Notes under the pieces: generated by a model
What the model was told of the DNA's origin: nothing
Databases searched by the model: none
The model's input: only the letters and a program-made list of their open reading frames with translations
Program-made: the position numbers and the translations under genes
In this document: one piece after another, positions 54,701 to 62,750 of the stretch
How the letters are laid out: each line of letters begins with the position of its first letter
How positions within the stretch are numbered: position 1 is the stretch's first letter
Source: Fimbriimonadia bacterium
GTDB lineage: Bacteria; Armatimonadota; Fimbriimonadia; Fimbriimonadales; Fimbriimonadaceae
DNA length: 64,000 nt
Reading direction: 5' to 3'
Assembly (NCBI GenBank): GCA_030427425.1
Contig: JAUICQ010000006.1
Location: 62,001-126,000 of the forward strand

Positions 54701-56511
54701 TATCTAGAATTCTCAATCCTAATACAAATGAGCCCATTATAGGTTATGATGATATTGTTTCGAAGCAGCAGTCTTTAGATGTAGAAGCACTGGAAGAACA
54801 GTTTGTATCCGATATTGAAGATGCTGTAGACGAAGCTGAAAGAAAGAGTATTACCGATAAATACGTAAAACTAGGATTTACTATCAACGATCACGGATTA
54901 CTCTGTGTTAAGACAAGGAGTCCGTTAACTTGTGAATTAGAACAAGGTATCTGTAGTAAGTGTTACGGTTTAGATATGTCTAGCGGTAAGATGGTAGATA
55001 TTGGTGTGGCCGTAGGTATTATCTCTGCACAGTCGATTGGTGAACCTGGTACGCAGCTTACCATGAACACATTCCACTCTGGTGGTGTTGCTGGTTCTAA
55101 CTCTATTGCTAGAACCAACCAGTACAAAACCGGTAAGTTTATTAAACAGTTCATGGAAGACTTCGGAAGTGCAACTGGTACAGACTTTAAAGACTTCGAT
55201 CCTACAAAATTATTAGATTCGCAGGAATCTGTAATTAAAGACCTCTTATCGGAAACAAATTCCGAGCAGGGAATGGTGAAGAAAGCCGCAAGAGCTACTC
55301 AGAAGAGTCTTGACAAGATGGATGCCGATTCTAAAAAGCTATGGGATAGATCTAGAAAAACCTTCTTCTATACCTGGACCGGTGAATCGAGTGGTATCGT
55401 TCGTGTTGAAGAGATTTTTGAAGCTAGAAGACAGCCTCGTGGTAAAGCAATTATCTGTCCGGTAACTGGTACCGTTGAGAGAATTGATGAATCTGCATAT
55501 GGTAGATGGGTTGTTCTACTTTCAGAAGTCCCAACCTCTACTAGCATCAGAGATGCCTATGTTACACATGAACAAGATTGGGCAGCACAAGCCGCTCCTG
55601 ATGTGAAACATAAAGATAAATTAGCTAAGAACGTATCTCTTAATAGGTTAATTGGTCAGAAACTATCTGCTCAAGTATTAACTACTTTGAAGAAATATCA
55701 GATAGATTCAGTTAAGGTATTGTATCCAATTCTTGTTCCGCCTATTGGTAAACTTCCTGTAGATGTAGGTAGCAAGGTAATTAAAGGTGACCCGCTTACA
55801 GAAGGACCTCGTGATCCACATGAAGTACTTGAATTAGCCGGAGCTAATGCAGTATACGATTACTTTATTGAAAACCTACAGATGGTTTATAAATCTCAAG
55901 GTGTAGATATCAACGATAAACATATCGAAGTAATTATCAGACAGATGCTACGTAAGAGACAGGTAATAGAACCTGGTGATACTACATTCTTGCCTGGTCA
56001 GATAGTTGATAGGTTCCGCTACAATAGAGAGTTGGAACGTGTTAAGAACATGATTGCTGAAGGTAAGAAGATTAAATATACCGATCCTGTTACCGGAGAA
56101 CTTGTTGAAAGGAGTCCGAAAGAGGCTAGTGTAAGCTGGATCTTATTAGGTATTACAGAAGCTTCCTTGGCTACAGAATCGTTCCTATCGGCAGCTTCGT
56201 TCCAGAAGACTACAAAGGTACTTACTGATGCAGCTGTACGTGGCAAGAAGGACCCACTAGTGGGGCTTAAAGAGAACGTTATTATTGGTAGAACCGTTCC
56301 TGCTGGTACAGGTATGAAGCGTTATAGCAACATAAGCATAGAAGTGGATAGCTCTGTAGATGTATGGAGTAAACAGTCGTTGGCTGCTCTTGTAGATTCT
56401 GAAGAGATAACAACAGAAGAGATGCCTACAAGAAATCTGGACTTTCCTACGCTATCACAACTAGCAGATGAAGAGAAGACTTTCTTAGAGCAGGAGTCTA
56501 AAGACGTTTAG
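51787..56511 (+). CDS. rpoC: RNA polymerase beta' subunit with trigger-loop insertion
   Basis: The catalytic subunit, 1574 residues, unsplit. The N-terminal zinc site is Cys60, Cys62, Cys75 and Cys78. The active-site magnesium triad is Asp545, Asp547 and Asp549 (NADFDGDQ). The second zinc site includes [14 protein letters not shown]. The trigger loop reads [12 protein letters not shown]: Asn1094 replaces the near-universal Arg (E. coli R933). About 100 residues (1104-1203) then separate this from [15 protein letters not shown], where most non-proteobacterial enzymes have about ten. Sequence style ([28 protein letters not shown]) is not proteobacterial. It starts 106 bp after rpoB. Confidence 0.97.
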   Translation: MADARLFDKIRIGIAGSADILSWSHGEVKKPETINYRTFKPERDGLFCERIFGPVKDYECTCGRYKKIKYKGIICERCGVEVTRSKVRRERMGHIQLASPVCHIWYLKGVPSAISLLLDISPRQLEKVIYFASFIVIDINKDEIQGLMPAMLKAIEDEKLSIQQSIIDLENESLAELAQEMNNNPDEYTEDSYVRERMKANFDRIRAEYRDADERIIDLDLAVEILLRLDNNQLIDEDKWRAITRMLDQLGRRMGKDLRGLIRAGIGADAVRELLQKINLEELAIQLRKDIVITTTQKRARSIKRLELIESYLVSKSRPDSMILDVVPVISPELRPMVQLDGGRFATSDLNDLYRRIINRNNRLRKIMEIQAPESIINHEKRLLQESVDALIDNGRRERPVVGSNSRPLKSLSDMLKGKEGRFRKNLLGKRVDYSGRSVIVVGPKLKLHQCGLPKEMALELFKPFVMKSLVERKITQNIKTAKRMIDKMHPVVWDGLEEVIREHPVLLNRAPTLHRMGIQAFEPILVEGKAIQVHPLVCYAYNADFDGDQMAVHVPLSLQAQAEAKVLMYSAQNLFSPADGRPVITPKQDVILGVYALTMIDPNAKKRLEECISLHQENPEKNPAPRVYKSPEEVIYLFNNPGTEKLFGMNELIRVRITRPIYRDASEVDYLDNNTGEQYHYADVYDEETESEVRQLVKYELETEQVIRSVTPGQLIFHSILPYPLRYSDEYLNLVLGGKLISKVILDVNQVSGTERTVQLLDDLKELGFKWATDFGFSISLTDMEPPKGREAIIQDTDEKSRKIDTQYRRGLLTFNEMQQNLIKLWTEAYNEIGNELVENLSFENPLNTIVVSGSRGSVKSLTQLSGMKGLMLNQFNDVIHELPVKNSFQRGLNMLEYFVTTYGARKGQADTALRTADAGYLTRRLVDVAQDVIVKKHDCETTDGIIAHRILGESDTIEGISTRLIGRVSLSRILNPNTNEPIIGYDDIVSKQQSLDVEALEEQFVSDIEDAVDEAERKSITDKYVKLGFTINDHGLLCVKTRSPLTCELEQGICSKCYGLDMSSGKMVDIGVAVGIISAQSIGEPGTQLTMNTFHSGGVAGSNSIARTNQYKTGKFIKQFMEDFGSATGTDFKDFDPTKLLDSQESVIKDLLSETNSEQGMVKKAARATQKSLDKMDADSKKLWDRSRKTFFYTWTGESSGIVRVEEIFEARRQPRGKAIICPVTGTVERIDESAYGRWVVLLSEVPTSTSIRDAYVTHEQDWAAQAAPDVKHKDKLAKNVSLNRLIGQKLSAQVLTTLKKYQIDSVKVLYPILVPPIGKLPVDVGSKVIKGDPLTEGPRDPHEVLELAGANAVYDYFIENLQMVYKSQGVDINDKHIEVIIRQMLRKRQVIEPGDTTFLPGQIVDRFRYNRELERVKNMIAEGKKIKYTDPVTGELVERSPKEASVSWILLGITEASLATESFLSAASFQKTTKVLTDAAVRGKKDPLVGLKENVIIGRTVPAGTGMKRYSNISIEVDSSVDVWSKQSLAALVDSEEITTEEMPTRNLDFPTLSQLADEEKTFLEQESKDV

Positions 56512-56536
56512 TTAAAGTCGATAGCTAAATTTATTT

Positions 56537-56572
56537 AACTGCCTTGGTATTTATACTAAGGCAGTTTTTTTT
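56537..56572 (+). terminator. Intrinsic terminator of rpoBC
   Basis: AACTGCCTT (56537-56545) pairs with AAGGCAGTT (56558-56566), the stem extends with a G-T pair, and a run of eight T follows. Confidence 0.88.
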
Positions 56573-56621
56573 ATGCTTTTGAGGGAGGACACTTTAACAA
56601 TCAAGCTCCCACGGGCCAATT

Positions 56622-56677
56622 AGTCGCCCCGACATTGTATATGGTTCCCCTTCGAGGACGGAGCGGTGACCATGACC
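56622..56677 (-). repeat. Composite dispersed repeat
   Basis: The left end AGTCGCCCCGACA matches the stem-loop at 5189. The remainder, ATTGTATATGGTTCCCCTTC then GAGGACGGAGCGG, is the inverted copy of 5366-5403. The rest of 56573-56795 shows no gene. Confidence 0.65.
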
Positions 56678-56795
56678 ATGTACATTAAATATGAATCTTA
56701 AATCGTTTAGCTTAGAAGTAGATGATAAACAGCCAGATAAATTCCACAAGAAATATGATGACGAATACAGCAGTTACTATACTAAAAACCTGGCA

Positions 56796-57497
56796 TTATT
56801 CTAATGAAATGTCTACAGTCTTCTTAAGCGTAAGCAGTAAGGGGGAAATATCTCCCCTTTTAGACGGATGTTCGTAATAATGAAATTCCTGTAAAATGAA
56901 GTGAATCTGAGCTATCATGTGGGTACTGAAATTGTACTCGTCAACATTAATATAATAGTTGATGGTACCTTTGTCATTAATCGCTATGCCATTACCATTA
57001 GGCCAAACAAGTGCTCTAAAAAGAGATTTCTCAATATGTATAAGATGAAAGTAGCATTCTTTTTCTAATTCTTCAGATATACAGAATGGAGGAGTAATTT
57101 CCCAATAGTTAATAAGATGAGGGTGTTTTTTACTAGGATACTTCAGGGTAATATTTCCATTTGAATGGATGGTGGCTTCGGTACCATTCCTGTAGATAAC
57201 ATGGATGTAACGATTATCCATTGAATCGTGATAGTTAGCAACTAATATTTTAAAGGGAGCTTCTATTGTGTAGTGATGCTGAATATTAGTTTGCGGTAAT
57301 ATGTTTTTCTGAGTATCATTTAACATGGAAGCTGTTCTAATAGATTCCATTAATGTTTCAGTATCTTCTTGTAAGTTATAACAAGTGGTGGTTCTAGTAA
57401 GCTTTTCTTCACTAGCATTAGTGCTAGTGGTGGAAGATAAAGCAAGTACGCATATAGCATGTAAAAATATTTGTTTCATTATTGAAATTACGTTCAT
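56796..57497 (-). CDS. Secreted hypothetical protein
   Basis: Not recognised. The 233 residues have a signal peptide (MKQIFLHAICVLALSSTTSTNA, from the second Met at 57479; ATG 57497 is the alternative start). The mature part is beta-rich with many His and Tyr residues (YIHVIYRNGTEATIHSNGNI, ALVWPNGNGIAINDKGTINY), perhaps a repeated beta-hairpin layout. It lies 14 bp after rluB on the same strand and is probably cotranscribed with dacA-rluB. Confidence 0.62.
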   Translation of the reverse strand: MNVISIMKQIFLHAICVLALSSTTSTNASEEKLTRTTTCYNLQEDTETLMESIRTASMLNDTQKNILPQTNIQHHYTIEAPFKILVANYHDSMDNRYIHVIYRNGTEATIHSNGNITLKYPSKKHPHLINYWEITPPFCISEELEKECYFHLIHIEKSLFRALVWPNGNGIAINDKGTINYYINVDEYNFSTHMIAQIHFILQEFHYYEHPSKRGDISPLLLTLKKTVDISLE

Positions 57498-57511
57498 AAG
57501 TTTAAGATAAT

Positions 57512-58267
57512 TTACTTAATAATAGTAGATATAAGTTTAGGATTTTTTAATTTTTCTACTTCTGGCTTAGTAAGCAATCTGCACATGCCTGGTTTTAGTT
57601 TATCTAGCTGAATGGATCCGAATCGGGTGCGTTTTAGATGTTTCACGAAATGACCCACCATTTGGCACATGATCTTTACTTGATGTTTCCTACCTTCCGA
57701 TATTGTAATAAGAATCGTGCTTATATTATTATCCTTATCCACATGTTTTACGTTCACTTTAGCTGGTTTAGTTTTTCTACCTTCAATAAAAAGGCCTGAT
57801 TCAAGTTTTTTAATGCTTTTTGGTTGTATGCATCCTTCTACAGTGGCAAGATACTCTTTTTCTACGTGGTAACTAGGGTGGAGCAGTTTATTAATAAGAT
57901 CTCCATCGTTAGTGAATAAGAGCACACCCTCAGTGTCTTTGTCTAATCTTCCTATAGGTTTTAATTGATGCCCCATATCCGGTAAGAGCATGCTAACATT
58001 CTGCCTGTTCTGTGGATCTGAAAGGGTAGTGATATACCCCTTAGGTTTATTCATTACAAGATAATGCTTTTTAGCAATATTTAAAGTTTTTCCGTTTACT
58101 GCAATAACATCTTCTGGAGATACTTTTGTTCCTAGTTCTGTAATTACAGATCCATTAACGGTTACTTTTCCATCTTCGATTAATTTTTCGGCAGCCCTTC
58201 TGCTACATATCCCGCTTGCGGCGATTCTTTTTTGGAGTCGTTCTAATGACAAATTTTCTTCATTCAC
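57512..58267 (-). CDS. rluB: 23S rRNA pseudouridine synthase, RluB/RsuA type
   Basis: Modifies one uridine in ribosomal RNA. The N-terminal S4 domain (RLQKRIAASGICSRRAAEKL, then IEDGKVTVNG) precedes a catalytic domain with GRLDKDTEGVLLFTNDG (catalytic Asp) and ISEGRKHQVKIMCQ-x-x-G. The start chosen is GTG 58267, whose G is also the last base of the dacA stop (TAGTG), giving 251 residues and translational coupling. The open frame upstream (to 58333) overlaps dacA and is not S4-like. Confidence 0.9.
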   Translation of the reverse strand: MNEENLSLERLQKRIAASGICSRRAAEKLIEDGKVTVNGSVITELGTKVSPEDVIAVNGKTLNIAKKHYLVMNKPKGYITTLSDPQNRQNVSMLLPDMGHQLKPIGRLDKDTEGVLLFTNDGDLINKLLHPSYHVEKEYLATVEGCIQPKSIKKLESGLFIEGRKTKPAKVNVKHVDKDNNISTILITISEGRKHQVKIMCQMVGHFVKHLKRTRFGSIQLDKLKPGMCRLLTKPEVEKLKNPKLISTIIK

Positions 58268-59496
58268 TATATAGTTGTACCGCTTTTTATCGATCTTCTT
58301 CTTGTGGTGAAGGCGGTAGTGCTGATAATACACAATAATGATAGCAGGCGAGCTTCTGTGCCATGATGAGTAGATACTAGTATTGTTCTAGAGATTCGAT
58401 GGATATCGTTGAGGGCTATTAGTGGATATGTTTGCCTATATCCAGTAAGATCTGTAAAGTGTATTCTGCCAACAATGGATCCTTTTTTTATTGGTGCTGT
58501 TAATGGTTCCGAAGTTTCAATTTGGTAGGAGTACGAATCTTTTTTCGTTAATTTAGATACTATGTTTATATCAGTGTTGGTTCCTACGAGTAGTTTTTCT
58601 TGTTCTCCTTCATTAATACGGAGTGAACTAATAGGGGTATTGGCAGCATAAATCAAGTGGCTTTTGTATGATGAAAACGCCCAGTCTAACATTTTTTTAT
58701 TATCATCATTTCTATCTTTACTGTTTAATATAACCGTAATCATTCTTCTGCCATCTCTAGTTGCGCTACCTACGAGACACTTGCCAGCAGCATTAGTGAA
58801 TCCGGTTTTTACGCCATCGGCAGTGGAATCGTCTTTAAGTGATTGGTTTCTGCTTATTAATAATGTTTTGCCTTTTGGGTTTTCACGAGTGATTCTTGCT
58901 GTGCGCATTTTTACCACATCCGCCAGAGTAGGATTTTTCAAGGCTTCTTTGGTGATAACTGCAAGATCGTGAGCTGTGGTGATATGGTTTGGGTGGTGTA
59001 AACCATGTGGATTTAGAAAGTTGGTGTTTCTACATCCCATTCTTTTGGCCCGTAGATTCATCATACGTACAAAGGCTTCTTCACTTTTAGCAATATGAAT
59101 AGCAGCAGTATAAGCTGCATCATTCGCACTGGAGATGATAATGGCTTTTAATAAGTTTTCTGAGGATATCTTTTCACCTGGTAGAAGGAATATACTTGCT
59201 TCACCAATCTTGTTTACGTCTTCAGGAGCCGTAATGATATCGGTTGGATTGGTGTTTTCTATTAAGAGTAGTGCAGTTAAAATTTTAGTAGTACTGGCTG
59301 GTGGAAGGGAGTCGTCTTTATTTTTTTTCCAGAGTATTTTTCCAGTTTCGTAATCCATGATACAAGCGGATATTGCTGAAATTTCTAGTTCACAGTTCTC
59401 TTCTGCCGCAGAGTGGATTGGATTGAAAAGAGCAGAAAAAAAGGATGCAAATAGGATAAACCATTGAGCTGTTTTAGCTGATTTTGTAAAATTCAT
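58267..59496 (-). CDS. dacA: D-alanyl-D-alanine carboxypeptidase (PBP5/6 family)
   Basis: Trims the terminal D-Ala from peptidoglycan stem peptides in the periplasm, implying a cell wall. A signal peptide (MNFTKSAKTAQWFILFASFF, then SALFNPIHS) is followed by all three penicillin-binding motifs: S-T-T-K in PPASTTKIL, SSANDAAY, and KTG in DGVKTGFTNAAGK. The C-terminal beta domain spans about 280-370, and the last 40 residues (ARLLSLLCIISTTAFTTRRR) form a hydrophobic/basic tail that may anchor it. First gene of a minus-strand operon with rluB. Confidence 0.93.
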   Translation of the reverse strand: MNFTKSAKTAQWFILFASFFSALFNPIHSAAEENCELEISAISACIMDYETGKILWKKNKDDSLPPASTTKILTALLLIENTNPTDIITAPEDVNKIGEASIFLLPGEKISSENLLKAIIISSANDAAYTAAIHIAKSEEAFVRMMNLRAKRMGCRNTNFLNPHGLHHPNHITTAHDLAVITKEALKNPTLADVVKMRTARITRENPKGKTLLISRNQSLKDDSTADGVKTGFTNAAGKCLVGSATRDGRRMITVILNSKDRNDDNKKMLDWAFSSYKSHLIYAANTPISSLRINEGEQEKLLVGTNTDINIVSKLTKKDSYSYQIETSEPLTAPIKKGSIVGRIHFTDLTGYRQTYPLIALNDIHRISRTILVSTHHGTEARLLSLLCIISTTAFTTRRRSIKSGTTI

Positions 59497-59566
59497 GAAA
59501 TAATACCTAGTAATATAATACTTCTATATATCCCCTAATTTTACCTGTTAGTGGGTCGGCTGGTAT

Positions 59567-59812
59567 GAATTACTAGTTGAAAATGAGATAAAATGGATCC
59601 CCTTCGAGGATGACTCTGGTCGGTGGCGCGAGCGTGATAGGTTGATGTGAATTACTAGTTTGAAAATGGTATAAAATGGATCCCCTTCGAGGATGACTCT
59701 TGGCAGGGCGCAAGCGTGATAGGTTGATATGAATTACTAGTTAAAAATATAGTAAATGGATCTTGCTTATTACCATGCTCCCCGCTAGTAGGTCATCCTC
59801 GAAGGGGATCCA
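59567..59812. repeat. Tandem 82-bp repeats with inverted terminal copy
   Basis: Unit 1 is 59567-59648, unit 2 59649-59730, and a diverged third starts at 59731 (each begins GAATTACTAGTT). Units 1 and 2 contain GGATCCCCTTCGAGGATGAC, and the reverse complement of this 20-mer is at 59792-59812, so the array could fold into a large hairpin. They lie in the 482-bp gap between dacA and the icd region; the rest of 59497-59978 shows no gene. Confidence 0.75.
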
Positions 59813-59978
59813 TTACCTTCTTAAAAAAACAAATACTTAAAGACCTACCGAGTATTCTTTCTTATTTTTAATCATTCCAGATGAATATAGCTAAAACCAT
59901 ATAATTGTCCAATCCAGTGCTGATATAATTACTTATAAAAGTCGGGATTATTCTTCATATTAGAGGATACCGTTAAGA

Positions 59979-60290
59979 ATGGGAAAAACTATGAACTTAC
60001 ATGGAGTAGATATATATGTTCAGTCGGATGATATACCGAAATTTGCTGAACAGAACGGATCGTTAAAGTTAGCTTTTATTTCTAACAGAGGGACTAAAGT
60101 GTTCCCACCACCAGCACCAAAATTTAAATTTATTTCAATTTTTCGATGTAGATTTTTAAGTGAGACCGAAGTGTCTCCAGCTGATATTGATGCTTTGGTA
60201 AAGAGCGTATCGGATGCGGGATATCAGTGGGCACAGTGCCAGAAATTGTTTATACAGGATGGAGTAAAGCAGTTTAGTGAACCATACTAA
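59979..60290 (+). CDS. Stand-alone isocitrate dehydrogenase C-terminal domain
   Basis: The 103 residues resemble the C-terminal extension found after the catalytic domain in the long rickettsial isocitrate dehydrogenase: LHGVDIYVQ (G-T-D-I-F-I in Rickettsia), LKLAFISNRGTKVFPPPAPK (ELKTISSKGLKLWPRDT), FRCRFLSE (WCCRFMSK), and YQWAQCQKLFIQDGV (FIKVENLFEFDGV). Here it is a separate gene placed upstream of icd rather than fused behind it. The gap to the icd ATG is 15 bp, so the two are surely cotranscribed and probably form one complex. ATG 59991 is an alternative start. Confidence 0.72.
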   Translation: MGKTMNLHGVDIYVQSDDIPKFAEQNGSLKLAFISNRGTKVFPPPAPKFKFISIFRCRFLSETEVSPADIDALVKSVSDAGYQWAQCQKLFIQDGVKQFSEPY

Positions 60291-60305
60291 ACAAAGGTGA
60301 TTTTT

Positions 60306-61307
60306 ATGGGATGTAAAGTATGTTTAATACGTGGCGATGGTACCGGTCCGGAACTTGTAGCCTCTATCGAAAAAATTCTGAAAGCAGCAAATGTTGATAT
60401 CGATTGGATTGAAGTAGAAGCTGGGTTAAAGTGTGTAGAAGCAGGGAAGCCGATTGTTCCTGATGACACCATTGAAAAGATTAGGGAAGTGGGAGTAGCG
60501 TTGAAAGCTCCGATGACAACCCCGATTGGAAAAGGTAGTGTAAGCCCTAACGTAACTCTAAGAAAGAGGTTAGATCTTTATGCTTGTGTAAGACCTGTTA
60601 AGAGTCTTCCAGGTGTAGTAACTCCGTTTAAGAATCTAGATATTGTTATATTTAGAGAGAATACAGAAGACTTGTATGCGCAGATTGAATACATGGTATC
60701 TCCAGGTGTTGCGCACACAATAAAATTAATCACAGAGGCAGGTTCGGAAAGAATTGCTCGAGCAGCATTTCAGTTTGCTAAAGATAATGGGCGGAAGAGA
60801 GTCACTGCTGTTCATAAAGCAAACATTATGAAGATTGCTGACGGTTTATTCCTCAGAACTTGTGAGAGAGTAGCTAAGGATTATCCTGACATAGAATTTT
60901 ATGATAACATCGTGGATAATCAGTGCATGCAGTTAATTACTAAGTGGGAAGACTATGATATCCTGGTATTACCTAACCTGTATGGTGATATCGTCAGCGA
61001 TCTTGCTGCTGGTATGATGGGCGGACTAGGATTAGCTCCAGGTGCAAACTATGGAGAGAACTGTGCTATATTTGAAGCCGTTCATGGATCCGCACCACGT
61101 TATGCAGGTTTGAATAAGGTGAATCCTACTGCACTTCTTTTAACATCAACGTTGATGTTGGGTCATTTAGGAATGCATGATCAGAAGAAAGCGATTGAAG
61201 GAGCACTTGATGCAACTCTGGCAGAAGGTACTAAGACATATGATATTGGTGGTACCGCTTCTACTACTGAATTTACAGACGCGATCTGTAGTCAGTTAAA
61301 AGGTTAA
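60306..61307 (+). CDS. icd: Isocitrate dehydrogenase (NAD-type catalytic domain)
   Basis: Oxidises isocitrate to 2-oxoglutarate in the TCA cycle. 333 residues from ATG 60306 (AAAGGTGA just upstream; a GTG at 60297 lies inside that site). Family motifs: LIRGDGTGPELVASI, KAPMTTPIGKGSVSPNVTLR followed by KRLDLYACVRP, FRENTEDLYAQIEY, NLYGDIVSDLAAGMMGGLG (metal-binding Asp residues) and FEAVHGSAPRYAG (nucleotide site). Short, without any C-terminal extension; that domain is encoded just upstream at 59979-60290. A perfect hairpin ends the operon. Confidence 0.94.
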   Translation: MGCKVCLIRGDGTGPELVASIEKILKAANVDIDWIEVEAGLKCVEAGKPIVPDDTIEKIREVGVALKAPMTTPIGKGSVSPNVTLRKRLDLYACVRPVKSLPGVVTPFKNLDIVIFRENTEDLYAQIEYMVSPGVAHTIKLITEAGSERIARAAFQFAKDNGRKRVTAVHKANIMKIADGLFLRTCERVAKDYPDIEFYDNIVDNQCMQLITKWEDYDILVLPNLYGDIVSDLAAGMMGGLGLAPGANYGENCAIFEAVHGSAPRYAGLNKVNPTALLLTSTLMLGHLGMHDQKKAIEGALDATLAEGTKTYDIGGTASTTEFTDAICSQLKG

Positions 61308-61310
61308 TAG

Positions 61311-61363
61311 TCTAATAAAAAACATCCCGAACTTGTATAGAGTTCGGGATGTTTTTTATTAGA
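61311..61363. terminator. Bidirectional intrinsic terminator
   Basis: A 23-bp perfect stem (61311-61333 with 61341-61363), core CATCCCGAACT, with A-run and T-run on either side. It serves icd and the convergent repeat-protein gene. Confidence 0.92.
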
Positions 61364-61394
61364 CTACGGTTTATTTAGTCCAGTAATCTAGTTG

Positions 61395-62040
61395 TTATAC
61401 TGGTGGTTGCCCTTCTTCTGCAGTAGGTTCAATTACCAGATAGAGGTAGTTCGCAAATGTACTTTCGAATTCTCCGTCACTAAATGTACTTTGAGAACTA
61501 TCAATGTAATATTTATGGAATACTTGCCCTTCTGAACCTAGAGAAAAAGTATCTCCATTGTTTAAGTTGATGCCCATTATATAGAGTGGTCCATTTTGCA
61601 CTTGGTCCGCAAAGTCTACTAATGTATATGTAGTATCGGATCCTTCTATCTGTAATGTTCCATCCTCGTTTTTGTTAACCATATTTCCAGTGAAATACAG
61701 GTAATCATTTAGGGAGCTAGCAAATGTCTCTTTAGTGGAGTAGCTATCCGACCCATCATAGTAATCTGCATGGAACTCTTCTCCTTCTTTTTTAAGTTGG
61801 AATGCTTTTCCTGTTGCATATGACATACCATGAATGTTTAAATTATCTATATTGTTAAAGAGATCGTCCACTGTCAGAGAATTATTGTTATAACCCTCAA
61901 TGGTAACTACTAGATTATTCGGATCACCTGTTGCTCCGGCATCTGGATTGTTTGGATCATCCTGTGCAGTACCATCTGGATTGTTAGGATCATCCTGTGG
62001 AGTACCATCTGGATTATTTGGATCATCCTGTTGCTCCGGC
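61395..62040 (-). pseudogene. Distal part of the tandem-repeat protein, in a shifted frame
   Basis: After about three repeat units (DDPNNPDG-T-P/A-Q) in this frame comes a unique C-terminal region with two copies of a roughly 90-residue module: 'NIHGMSYATGKAFQLKKEGE', 'DYLYF' and 'YIMGINLNNGDTFSLGSEGQ', 'NYLYL'. The upstream gene (62023-64000) reads the same repeats in another frame and stops at 62023, so this part is reached only by a one-base shift near 62030. It may be the lost C-terminus of a mutated gene, a sequencing or assembly error in the repeats, or a slippage product. Confidence 0.55.
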
Positions 62041-62750
62041 ATCTGGATTGTTTGGATCATCCTGTGCAGTACCATCTGGATTGTTAGGATCATCCTGTGC
62101 AGTACCATCTGGATTATTTGGATCATCCTGTGGAGTACCATCTGGATTATTTGGATCATCTTGTGCAGTACCATCTGGATTATTTGGATCATCTTGTGCT
62201 GTGCCATCTGGATTATTTGGATCATCCTGTGCAGTACCATCTGGATTATTTGGATCATCCTGTGGAGTACCATCTGGATTGTTAGGATCATCTTGTGCTG
62301 TGCCATCTGGATTATTTGGATCCCCTTCTTGTGCAGTACCGTCTGGATTGTTTGGATCCCCTTCTTGTGCTGTACTGTCTGAATTGTTTGGATCCCCTTC
62401 TTGTGCTGTACTGTCTGGATTGTTAGGATCATCTTGTGCAGTACCATCTGGATTATTTGGATCATCCTGTGCAGTACCATCTGGATTATTTGGATCATCC
62501 TGTGGAGTACCATCTGGATTGTTAGGATCATCTTGTGCAGTACCATCTGGATTATTTGGATCATCTTGTGCTGTACCATCTGGATTGTTAGGATCATCTT
62601 GTGCTGTACCATCTGGATTGTTAGGATCATCTTGTGCAGTACCATCTGGATTATTTGGATCATCTTGTGCTGTACCATCTGGATTGTTAGGATCATCTTG
62701 TGCAGTACCATCTGGATTGTTTGGATCATCCTGTGCAGCACCTTCTGGAT
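61935..62750 (-). repeat. 33-bp coding minisatellite, about two dozen units
   Basis: Each unit encodes D-D-P-N-N-P-D-G-T-A-Q; variants end T-P-Q, S-T-A-Q-E-G or A-G-A-T-G. The units are near-identical in DNA and so are recent and probably unstable. The 33-bp period keeps frame, but one junction near 62030 has a 13-base spacer (GCCGGAGCAACAG) in place of the usual 12-base one (GGTACTGCACAG), which creates the frameshift. Confidence 0.9.

Noticed and set aside
61935-62750. CRISPR-like periodic repeats.
   Set aside because: The units are contiguous 33-bp coding repeats without unique spacers, and no cas genes are near.
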